28,104 nt of DNA. It comes from DAIMFL01 sp964372215. GTDB taxonomy: Bacteria; Pseudomonadota; Alphaproteobacteria; Dongiales; Dongiaceae. The number at the start of each line of letters is the position of its first letter. The stretch's first letter is position 1. Made by a program: the position numbers and the translations under genes. Under the pieces are notes generated by a model. That model was not told the origin of the DNA, made no database searches, and saw only the letters and a program-made list of their open reading frames with translations. The DNA is taken from NCBI GenBank assembly GCA_964372215.1, contig CAYJQC010000045.1, positions 1 to 28,104 of the forward strand, in the 5' to 3' direction. Below, piece by piece: positions 1 through 6,524 of this stretch.

Positions 1-211
1 CAACGAGCCGCGCTATGCCTCGCTGCCCAACATCATGAAGGCCAAGAAGAAGCCGATCGACGCACTGACGCCCGAGGCGCTCGGCGTCGATCCCAGCCCG
101 CGGCTGAAGACGCTCAAGGTGGTCGAGCCGCCGAAGCGCAAGTCGGGAGTCAAGGTGGCCAGCGTCGCCGAGCTGGTCGACAAGCTGCGCAACGAGGCGA
201 AGGTGATCTGA
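1..211 (+). CDS. etfB: Electron transfer flavoprotein beta subunit, C-terminal part
   Basis: Partial gene: the reading frame is open from base 2 to a TGA at 209-211 and the start lies left of the window. The visible 69 residues begin NEPRYASLPNIMKAKKKP, the conserved segment of ETF-beta (FixA family), and end in a basic, helix-rich tail as in that family. ETF-beta binds AMP and pairs with the FAD-binding alpha subunit; the dimer takes electrons from acyl-CoA and other dehydrogenases and passes them to ETF-ubiquinone oxidoreductase. Its stop overlaps the etfA start by one base (TGATG), so the two subunits are probably translationally coupled. Confidence 0.93.
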   Translation, partial: NEPRYASLPNIMKAKKKPIDALTPEALGVDPSPRLKTLKVVEPPKRKSGVKVASVAELVDKLRNEAKVI

Positions 212-1149
212 TGAGCGTCCTGGTATTCGCCGAGCATGACAACGCCAGCCTGAAGCCGGCGACGCTCCATGCGGTGACGGCGGCACAGAAGATCGGCGGC
301 GACATCCACGTGCTGGTCGCCGGCAAGGGCTGCAAGGCGGCGGCCGAGGAGGCCGCCAAGGTCGCCGGCGTCGCCAAGGTGCTGCTGGTCGACGACGCCG
401 CCTACGAGCACGGGCTGTCGGAAAACCTGGCGGCGCTGGTGGTGAGCCTGGCCCCAAGCTACGGCCACGTGCTGGCGGCGGCGACCACCACGGCGAAGAG
501 CGTCATGCCGCGCGCCGCCGCGCTGCTCGACGTGCAGCAGATCTCCGAGATCGCCGGGGTCGAGAGCGCCGACAGCTTCGTGCGCCCGATCTATGCCGGC
601 AACGCCATGGCGACGGTGCAGTCGGCCGACAAGATCAAGATCGTCACGGTGCGCGCCACCGCGTTCGACGCGGCCGCCGCCGAGGGCGGCTCGGCCGCGA
701 TCGAAACCGCCGGCGGCAAGGGCGACACCGGCCTGGCGAGCTTCGTCGGCGTCGAGCTGCAGCGCTCGGAACGGCCCGAGCTGACCTCGGCCCGCGTCGT
801 CATCTCCGGCGGCCGCGGCATGCAGAGCGGCGACAACTTCAAGCTGCTCGAGGCGGTCGCCGACAAGCTGAACGCCGCGGTCGGTGCCTCGCGCGCCGCG
901 GTCGATGCCGGCTTCGTGCCGAACGACTACCAGGTCGGCCAGACCGGCAAGATCGTGGCCCCCGATCTCTACATGGCGGTCGGCATCTCCGGCGCCATCC
1001 AGCATCTCGCAGGCATGAAGGACAGCAAGGTGATCGTCGCCATCAACAAGGACGAGGAAGCGCCGATCTTCCAGGTCGCCGATTACGGCCTGGTCGCCGA
1101 CCTGTTCCAGGCGATGCCGGAACTGGCCTCCGAGCTCGACAAGAAGTGA
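211..1149 (+). CDS. etfA: Electron transfer flavoprotein alpha subunit
   Basis: 312 residues, the usual length for ETF-alpha (FixB family). The N-terminal half (about 1-185) is the alpha/beta domain that contacts EtfB. The C-terminal half carries the FAD-binding signatures: SGGRGM at 199-204, SRAAVD at 227-232, GQTGK at 243-247, GISGAIQH at 258-265, and an acidic residue at 291 in VADYGLVAD. With EtfB it forms the soluble flavoprotein that links beta-oxidation dehydrogenases to the quinone pool. The ATG overlaps the etfB stop by one base and the next gene is a 3-hydroxyacyl-CoA dehydrogenase, so the cluster is one of acyl-CoA metabolism. All expected motifs are intact. Confidence 0.96.
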   Translation: MSVLVFAEHDNASLKPATLHAVTAAQKIGGDIHVLVAGKGCKAAAEEAAKVAGVAKVLLVDDAAYEHGLSENLAALVVSLAPSYGHVLAAATTTAKSVMPRAAALLDVQQISEIAGVESADSFVRPIYAGNAMATVQSADKIKIVTVRATAFDAAAAEGGSAAIETAGGKGDTGLASFVGVELQRSERPELTSARVVISGGRGMQSGDNFKLLEAVADKLNAAVGASRAAVDAGFVPNDYQVGQTGKIVAPDLYMAVGISGAIQHLAGMKDSKVIVAINKDEEAPIFQVADYGLVADLFQAMPELASELDKK

Positions 1150-1196
1150 GGCCGTCGGAGCGCGCCCGCGCACGGCACAACGGAGGAGCGAGCCCC

Positions 1197-2072
1197 GTGA
1201 CGATCGAGAAAATCGGCGTGATCGGCGCCGGCCAGATGGGCAACGGCATCGCCCATGTCGCGGCCCTGGCCGGCTACGACGTGACGCTGGCCGACGTCAC
1301 CGAGGACCAGCTCAAGGCCGGGCTCGAAAGCATCTCGCAGAACATGGAGCGCCAGATCCGGCGCCAGCTCATCACCGACGCCGACCGCTCCAAGGCGCTC
1401 GCCCGGATCAAGACCGGCACCGACTATGCGGTGTTCGGCGATTGCGACGTGGTGGTCGAGGCCGCGGTGGAGAACGAGGAGATCAAGCGCTCGATCTTCA
1501 AGAAGCTCTGCCCGAACCTGAAATCCGACTGCATCGTCGCCACCAACACCTCGTCGATCTCGGTCACCCGCCTCGCCGCCTCGACCGACCGCCCGGCCAG
1601 GTTCATCGGCATGCACTTCATGAACCCGGTGCCGGTGATGAAGCTGGTCGAGCTGATCCGCGGGCTCGCCACCGACGAACAGACCTACCAGACGATCCGC
1701 GAGCTGGCGGAAAAGCTCGGCAAGACCACGGCGATGGCCGAGGACTTCCCGGCCTTCATCGTCAACCGCATCCTGCTGCCGATGATCAACGAGGCGGTCT
1801 ACACGCTGTACGAGGGCGTCGGCTCGGTCGATTCGATCGACACCGCCATGCGGCTCGGCGCCAACCATCCGATGGGGCCGCTCGAGCTCGCCGACTTCAT
1901 CGGCCTCGATACCTGCCTGGCGGTCATGCAGGTGCTCTACGAAGGCCTCGCCGACACCAAGTACCGGCCCTGCCCGCTGCTGGTGAAGTACGTCGAGGCC
2001 GGCTGGCTCGGCCGCAAGGCCAAGCGCGGCTTCTACGACTATTCCGGCGAGCACCCGGTCCCGACCCGCTGA
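1197..2072 (+). CDS. hbd: 3-hydroxybutyryl-CoA dehydrogenase
   Basis: Predicted NAD(P)-dependent oxidation of (S)-3-hydroxybutyryl-CoA to acetoacetyl-CoA, or the reverse. The frame is open from an ATG at 1146, but I place the start at GTG 1197. It follows a GGAGGAG ribosome-binding site at 1182-1188 and puts the Rossmann motif GAGQMGNG at residues 10-17, as in relatives. That gives 291 residues, a typical length. The catalytic set is visible: Ser119 (NTSSIS), His140 in GMHFMNP, Glu152 (KLVELI) and Asn190. The C-terminal helical domain contains GANHPMGPLELADFIGLD. The gene lies 47 bp after etfA and is probably co-transcribed with it. PaaH-type use in phenylacetate degradation is possible but has no local support. 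Confidence 0.93.
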   Translation: MTIEKIGVIGAGQMGNGIAHVAALAGYDVTLADVTEDQLKAGLESISQNMERQIRRQLITDADRSKALARIKTGTDYAVFGDCDVVVEAAVENEEIKRSIFKKLCPNLKSDCIVATNTSSISVTRLAASTDRPARFIGMHFMNPVPVMKLVELIRGLATDEQTYQTIRELAEKLGKTTAMAEDFPAFIVNRILLPMINEAVYTLYEGVGSVDSIDTAMRLGANHPMGPLELADFIGLDTCLAVMQVLYEGLADTKYRPCPLLVKYVEAGWLGRKAKRGFYDYSGEHPVPTR

Positions 2073-2097
2073 GATAACCCGGCTCTAGCGGAACTCT

Positions 2098-2823
2098 TTA
2101 AGGCTTTGCTTTCTGCAGAGCCTCATGGATAGCGCTTTGAACCAATTGCAATACGAGTTTTTGGCCGTCTGATTCTAGCATCGGATCGCTCGGTGGTTGG
2201 TGTCGATGGTGTCGAGTTGGCTGAGCAGAGTCGGTGAACCGCGTTAACTCGCTCTTCGCACACCACCCCTTTTCAACAATCTTCTTCGCCCCTCCAACGT
2301 GGTCAGAAACCGCTTCATACACTTTATAATGCCCGTACCAGTTCGGCTCATGAATCAAGTAGTGAGCGGCGCTTTGTAGTCTTGGACTCTTTTCTAGAAC
2401 TTTCAGTACTGGCACAAGGCTTTCTAGTTTCGGTTCGGACACTGTGCCGTCAGCGTTAACTACCATCACCTTCGCTGATGCCCGCAAGTGAATTGTGTCG
2501 GAAACCGTTATGTAATGTTTCTCAGTGCCGTCGGCCCTGATTTCAATCACTCGACCAGGAGCTATCGGCTTGAAGCCGTCAACTCTGAGTAAGCCAGCAA
2601 AATTCAAGAGCGCCACCAGCGATTGAGCAACTGCACCAACCTCATGCTCATCCAAGAGGCCGGAGAAACGCGAAGAGCTGAGTCGGTATTCAGAGCCCCT
2701 TTGCTCGATAACGAATTCCGCCGTGGCAACTCGCGCACGTAACTCTTCGAGGTCAGCCGTATGGCCGTAGACAGCGATGCACCAGTTCGTTCCACTCATT
2801 GGTTCACCGTAGAGCATCTCCAT
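2098..2823 (-). CDS. Protein of unknown function, lower-GC orphan
   Basis: About 241 residues with no signal peptide or membrane segment visible. I do not recognise a named family. The C-terminal third has a Trp/Tyr-rich block (EPNWYGHYKVYEAV), then EKGWCAKSELTRFTDSA and a His/Arg-rich stretch, which resembles the tail of widespread unnamed proteobacterial proteins ending in FxxSA...RH. Base composition is clearly lower in GC than the flanking genes and codon use is relaxed, which suggests recent acquisition. It is convergent with hbd (25 bp between stops) and lies 77 bp downstream of tlpA on the same strand. The start is uncertain: ATG codons at 2823, 2817 and 2799 are all possible, and the last would begin MSGTNWCIAVYG. 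Confidence 0.72.
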   Translation of the reverse strand: MEMLYGEPMSGTNWCIAVYGHTADLEELRARVATAEFVIEQRGSEYRLSSSRFSGLLDEHEVGAVAQSLVALLNFAGLLRVDGFKPIAPGRVIEIRADGTEKHYITVSDTIHLRASAKVMVVNADGTVSEPKLESLVPVLKVLEKSPRLQSAAHYLIHEPNWYGHYKVYEAVSDHVGGAKKIVEKGWCAKSELTRFTDSAQPTRHHRHQPPSDPMLESDGQKLVLQLVQSAIHEALQKAKP

Positions 2824-2900
2824 CCTCTAGGCCCGCCGTTGCAGCGGTGTGAACCGAATTCTCCGGACTATTCTTTCGCTCTGGCGCCCGTTTCATCGCC

Positions 2901-3584
2901 TTAGCCGCCGGCCGCGGTCGTCGTGCTCGGCAGGCGGGCGGCTTCGAGATAGTGGCGGATCAGCGCCTTGGCCTCCGGCGCGTCCCATTCCGCCGCGCCG
3001 ACCAGTTCGCCCACCATGTTGCCGTCGCGGTCGATGATGATGCTGGTCGGCAGCGCCTCGGCCCGCAACGCGCGGCCGATCCCGCCTTCGGAATCGACAT
3101 AGATCCCGAGATTGCCGAAATCGTACTTCTCGTAGAACCGCACCACGGCGGGAATGCCGTCGCGGTCCTGGGACAGGGCGAGCACGGCGAAGGTCTGTCC
3201 GCCCAGCGCCGCCTGCAGGCGGTCGAGCGCCGGCATCTCGAGCACGCAGGGCACGCACCAGGTGGCCCACAGGTTGAGCAGCACCACCTTGCCGCGGAAG
3301 TCGGTGAGCCGCACCGGGTGGCCGTCACCGTCGGTGAAGGCGGCCGCCGGCGCTGGCCGCACGGGATCGAACAGGCTAAAGTTCGCCACGGTGCCGGCGA
3401 GCGGCGGCAGGGCGGCGACCGGTTCGGTGGCGGTGGCGGGCTGGGCGGCCGACTGGACGGCGGTTTGCGCGATCGGCCGGGCGGCGGGGTCCCTGCGGTC
3501 GAGCGCGCCGCTGAACACCAGGCCGGCGCCGACCACGATGGTGCCGGAAAGCATGAGAACGGACAGGACCAGTCGCTTGACCAT
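2901..3584 (-). CDS. tlpA: TlpA-like periplasmic thiol:disulfide oxidoreductase
   Basis: 227 residues from ATG 3584; the frame is open much further upstream, but only this start gives a membrane anchor (about residues 4-26). An Ala/Pro-rich linker (30-65) precedes a thioredoxin-like domain. The redox motif WCVPC (Cys110/Cys113) and the cis-proline at 179 (ALPTSIII) are present. TlpA proteins reduce periplasmic cysteines, classically in cytochrome oxidase copper-site maturation. Placement divergent from argH with a 79-bp gap is a common alphaproteobacterial arrangement. The substrate cannot be told from sequence; other TlpA/ResA-like roles such as cytochrome c maturation are possible. Confidence 0.9.
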   Translation of the reverse strand: MVKRLVLSVLMLSGTIVVGAGLVFSGALDRRDPAARPIAQTAVQSAAQPATATEPVAALPPLAGTVANFSLFDPVRPAPAAAFTDGDGHPVRLTDFRGKVVLLNLWATWCVPCVLEMPALDRLQAALGGQTFAVLALSQDRDGIPAVVRFYEKYDFGNLGIYVDSEGGIGRALRAEALPTSIIIDRDGNMVGELVGAAEWDAPEAKALIRHYLEAARLPSTTTAAGG

Positions 3585-3663
3585 CGAGAAATCCCGTAAC
3601 GCCGGTGCCGCGCCGAGCCCTGCGGAAAGCGCCGCCGCGCCCGGCGGCCCGGCCGCCAACACC

Positions 3664-5031
3664 ATGTGGGGCGGCCGCTTCGCCGGCGGACCGGCCGAGA
3701 TCATGGGGCGGATCAACGCCTCGATCGACTTCGACCGCCGGCTCCACGCGCAAGATATAGCCGGCTCGCGCGCCCACTGCACCATGCTCGTGCGCCAGGG
3801 CATCATCGGCGAGGCCGACGGCGCCGCGATCCTGGCCGGGCTCGACCAGGTGGCGGGCGAGATCGCGGCCGGAAGCTTCGTGTTCAGCGCCGCGCTCGAA
3901 GACATCCATATGAACGTCGAGGCCCGGCTCAAGGAGCTGATCGGCGAGCCGGCCGGGCGGCTGCACACCGCGCGCTCGCGCAACGACCAGGTGGCGACCG
4001 ACTTCCGGCTCTGGGTGCGCGACGCCATCGACCGCAGCGATGCCGCGCTCGCGGACCTGATCGACGCGCTGACCGAGCAGGCGGCGCGCCATGCCGGCAC
4101 GGTGATGCCGGGCTACACTCATCTGCAGGCGGCCCAGCCGGTCACCTTCGGCCACCACCTGCTGGCCTATGCCGAGATGCTGCTGCGCGACCGCGGCCGG
4201 ATGGCCGATGCGCGGGCGCGCCTCAACGAGTGCCCGCTGGGCGCCGCCGCGCTCGCCGGCACCTCGTTCCCGATCGACCGCCAGGCGAGCGCCGCGGCGC
4301 TCGGCTTCGCGCGGCCGATGGCCAACTCGATCGACGCCGTCAGCGACCGCGACTTCGCGCTCGAGTTCCTGTCCGCCGCCGCGATCGCGGCGATGCATCT
4401 CTCGCGCCTGGCCGAGGAGATCGTGCTCTGGGTCTCCGACGGCTTCCGCTTCGTCGCGCTGTCCGATGCCTTCACCACCGGCAGCTCGATCATGCCGCAG
4501 AAGCGCAACCCCGACGCCGCCGAGCTGGTGCGCGCCAAGACCGGGCGCGTGGTCGGCGCGCTCAACGCGCTGCTGATGGTCATGAAGGGGCTGCCGCTGG
4601 CCTACGGCAAGGACATGCAGGAGGACAAGGAGCCGACCTTCGACGCCGCCGACGCGCTCGAGCTGTGCCTCGCCGCGATGGCCGGCATGGTGCGCGACAT
4701 GACCGCCAACCCGCCGGCCATGCGCCGGGCCGCGACCGCCGGCTTCTCGACCGCCACCGATCTCGCGGACTGGCTGGTGCGGACGCTCGGCCTGCCGTTC
4801 CGCGAGGCGCATCACGCCACCGGCGCGATCGTGGCCCGCGCCGAGGCGCTCGGGGTGCAGCTCGCCGACCTGCCGCTCGCCGAGATGCAGGCGATCGAGC
4901 CGCGCATCACCGAGGCGGTCAGGTCGGTGCTGAGCGTCGAGCAGTCGGTGGCCAGCCGGGTCAGCTTCGGCGGCACCGCGCCCGACAACGTGCGCCAGGC
5001 GGCCAAGGCCGCGCGGGAGCGCAACCGGTGA
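3664..5031 (+). CDS. argH: Argininosuccinate lyase
   Basis: Last step of arginine synthesis: argininosuccinate to arginine plus fumarate. 455 residues from ATG 3664, which begins MWGGRFAGGP as in relatives. The frame is open far upstream, but the only nearby alternative is a TTG at 3577 inside tlpA, and no strong ribosome-binding site is seen at either. Superfamily motifs are intact: HTARSRNDQ (101-109), GYTHLQ with the general-acid histidine region (150-155), and the signature GSSIMPQKRNPD (273-284) carrying the catalytic serine loop. The stop overlaps the start of the small lipoprotein gene as GTGA, so translation is probably coupled. It heads the operon argH - lipoprotein - lysA - DUF4175. 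Confidence 0.96.
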   Translation: MWGGRFAGGPAEIMGRINASIDFDRRLHAQDIAGSRAHCTMLVRQGIIGEADGAAILAGLDQVAGEIAAGSFVFSAALEDIHMNVEARLKELIGEPAGRLHTARSRNDQVATDFRLWVRDAIDRSDAALADLIDALTEQAARHAGTVMPGYTHLQAAQPVTFGHHLLAYAEMLLRDRGRMADARARLNECPLGAAALAGTSFPIDRQASAAALGFARPMANSIDAVSDRDFALEFLSAAAIAAMHLSRLAEEIVLWVSDGFRFVALSDAFTTGSSIMPQKRNPDAAELVRAKTGRVVGALNALLMVMKGLPLAYGKDMQEDKEPTFDAADALELCLAAMAGMVRDMTANPPAMRRAATAGFSTATDLADWLVRTLGLPFREAHHATGAIVARAEALGVQLADLPLAEMQAIEPRITEAVRSVLSVEQSVASRVSFGGTAPDNVRQAAKAARERNR

Positions 5032-5201
5032 GCCGGGGCGCACCCCGCCGGCGCGGGCTCCTGCGGCCGGTCGCCGTCGCCGCGCTGATCGCGCTCGCCG
5101 GCGCGGCGCTCGCCGGTTGCGGCAAGAAGGGCCCGCCCGAGCTGCCGGAAGGCCAGAGCGACCAGTATCCCAAGCAATATCCGAGCCCGGACGAATCATG
5201 A
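5028..5201 (+). CDS. Small LptM/YifL-like lipoprotein
   Basis: 57-residue lipoprotein precursor starting at GTG 5028. It has a basic n-region, a hydrophobic segment (about 14-29) and a lipobox LAGC with the lipidated Cys at 31. The mature part begins CGKKGPPELP and ends with a QYPKQYPSP-type tail. The CGxKGP start is the hallmark of the LptM (YifL) family; E. coli LptM assists the LPS translocon LptD and lies by dapF, another lysine-pathway gene. Here the gene is squeezed between argH and lysA with 4-base overlaps at both ends (GTGA and ATGA). Assignment to the family is by motif; a role with LptD in this organism is inference. Confidence 0.88.
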   Translation: MSRGAPRRRGLLRPVAVAALIALAGAALAGCGKKGPPELPEGQSDQYPKQYPSPDES

Positions 5202-6499
5202 CCCAGTTCCCCTATGTCGACGGGCGCATGCATGCCGAGGGCGTGGCGCTGGAGCGCATCGCCGCCGAGATCGGCACGCCGTTCTACTGCTATTCGAGCG
5301 CCGTGCTGATCGAGCGCTATCGCAGCTTCGCCGCGGCGGTCGGCCAGTACCGCGGACGCGTCTGCTATGCGATGAAGGCGAACTCGAACCAGGCCGTCAT
5401 CTCCACCCTGGCACGCCAGGGCGCCGGGGCCGACGTGGTGTCCGGCGGCGAATTGTATCGGGCGCTGGCCGCCGGCGTGCCGGGCAGCGGCATCGTGTTC
5501 GCCGGCGTCGGCAAGACCCGCGCGGAAATGGCGGCGGGGCTCGACGCCGGCATCCTGCAGTTCAACGTCGAATCCCGCGCCGAGCTCGAGGCGCTGGACG
5601 AGGTGGCGCGGGCGCGCGGGCAGCGCGCGCCGGTGTCGCTGCGCATCAATCCCGACGTCGACGCCCGCACCCATGCGAAGATCTCCACCGGCAAGGCCGA
5701 GAACAAGTTCGGCATCGATCTCGGGCACGCCCACGAGGCGGCGCGCACCGCCGCGGCGATGCCGGGGATCGAGCTGTGCGGCCTGGCGCTGCATATCGGC
5801 TCGCAGCTCACCGAGGTGACGCCGTTCCGCGATTCCTTCGCGATCCTGGCGAGCCTGGCGCAGGAGCTGATCGCCGCCGGCCTGCCGATCCGCCGGCTCG
5901 ATCTCGGCGGCGGCCTCGGCGTCAGCTACACCGGCGATCCGGCGCCCGCGCTCGCCGAGTACGCCGCGGCGGTCGGCGCCACCGTCGCCCCGCTCGGCCT
6001 CGAGCTGCTGTTCGAGCCCGGGCGCTGGCTGACCGCGCCGGCCGGCGTGCTGGTGTCGCGCGTCATCTACACCAAGGAGGGGGTGAGCCGCAGCTTCGTC
6101 ATCCTCGATGCCGCGATGAACGATCTGCTGCGGCCGGCGATGTACGACTCCTACCATCCGATCCTGCCGTTGCTGCAGCCGGCCTCCGACGCCGCGACCC
6201 GGCGGGTCGACGTGGTCGGGCCAATCTGCGAGAGCAGCGATACCTTTGCCCGCGAACGGCCGCTGCCGCCCCTGGCGGCCGGCGATCTGGTCGCCATCTG
6301 CATGGCCGGGGCCTACGGCTCGGTGATGTCGTCGACCTACAACACCAGGCCGCTGCCGCCCGAGGTGCTGGTCGGCGGTCACGACTACGCGATCGTGCGC
6401 GCCCGGCAGACCTACGATGATATAGTCGGCGGCGAGCGGCTGCCGGACTGGCTGATGGCGGATCGGCCCGGCACCGGACGGACGCGCGGCGCGGCATGA
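5198..6499 (+). CDS. lysA: Diaminopimelate decarboxylase
   Basis: PLP enzyme of fold type III converting meso-diaminopimelate to L-lysine. 433 residues from ATG 5198, which overlaps the lipoprotein stop (ATGA). The PLP lysine is Lys60 in YAMKANSN. His199 lies in HIGSQ, the phosphate-binding glycine loop is GGGLG at 237-241, EPGR is at 273-276, and the active-site cysteine of the partner subunit is Cys344 in CESSDTF. CESSD marks LysA rather than ornithine decarboxylase, in contrast to the paralogue at 23770-24900. Length and motifs are typical. Confidence 0.96.
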   Translation: MTQFPYVDGRMHAEGVALERIAAEIGTPFYCYSSAVLIERYRSFAAAVGQYRGRVCYAMKANSNQAVISTLARQGAGADVVSGGELYRALAAGVPGSGIVFAGVGKTRAEMAAGLDAGILQFNVESRAELEALDEVARARGQRAPVSLRINPDVDARTHAKISTGKAENKFGIDLGHAHEAARTAAAMPGIELCGLALHIGSQLTEVTPFRDSFAILASLAQELIAAGLPIRRLDLGGGLGVSYTGDPAPALAEYAAAVGATVAPLGLELLFEPGRWLTAPAGVLVSRVIYTKEGVSRSFVILDAAMNDLLRPAMYDSYHPILPLLQPASDAATRRVDVVGPICESSDTFARERPLPPLAAGDLVAICMAGAYGSVMSSTYNTRPLPPEVLVGGHDYAIVRARQTYDDIVGGERLPDWLMADRPGTGRTRGAA

Positions 6500-6524
6500 G
6501 ACGGAGCGGCACGGCACGCGAGAG

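Noticed and set aside
3376..5199. 607-codon open frame opposite argH
   Set aside because: Shadow frame; argH on the other strand has full family motifs.
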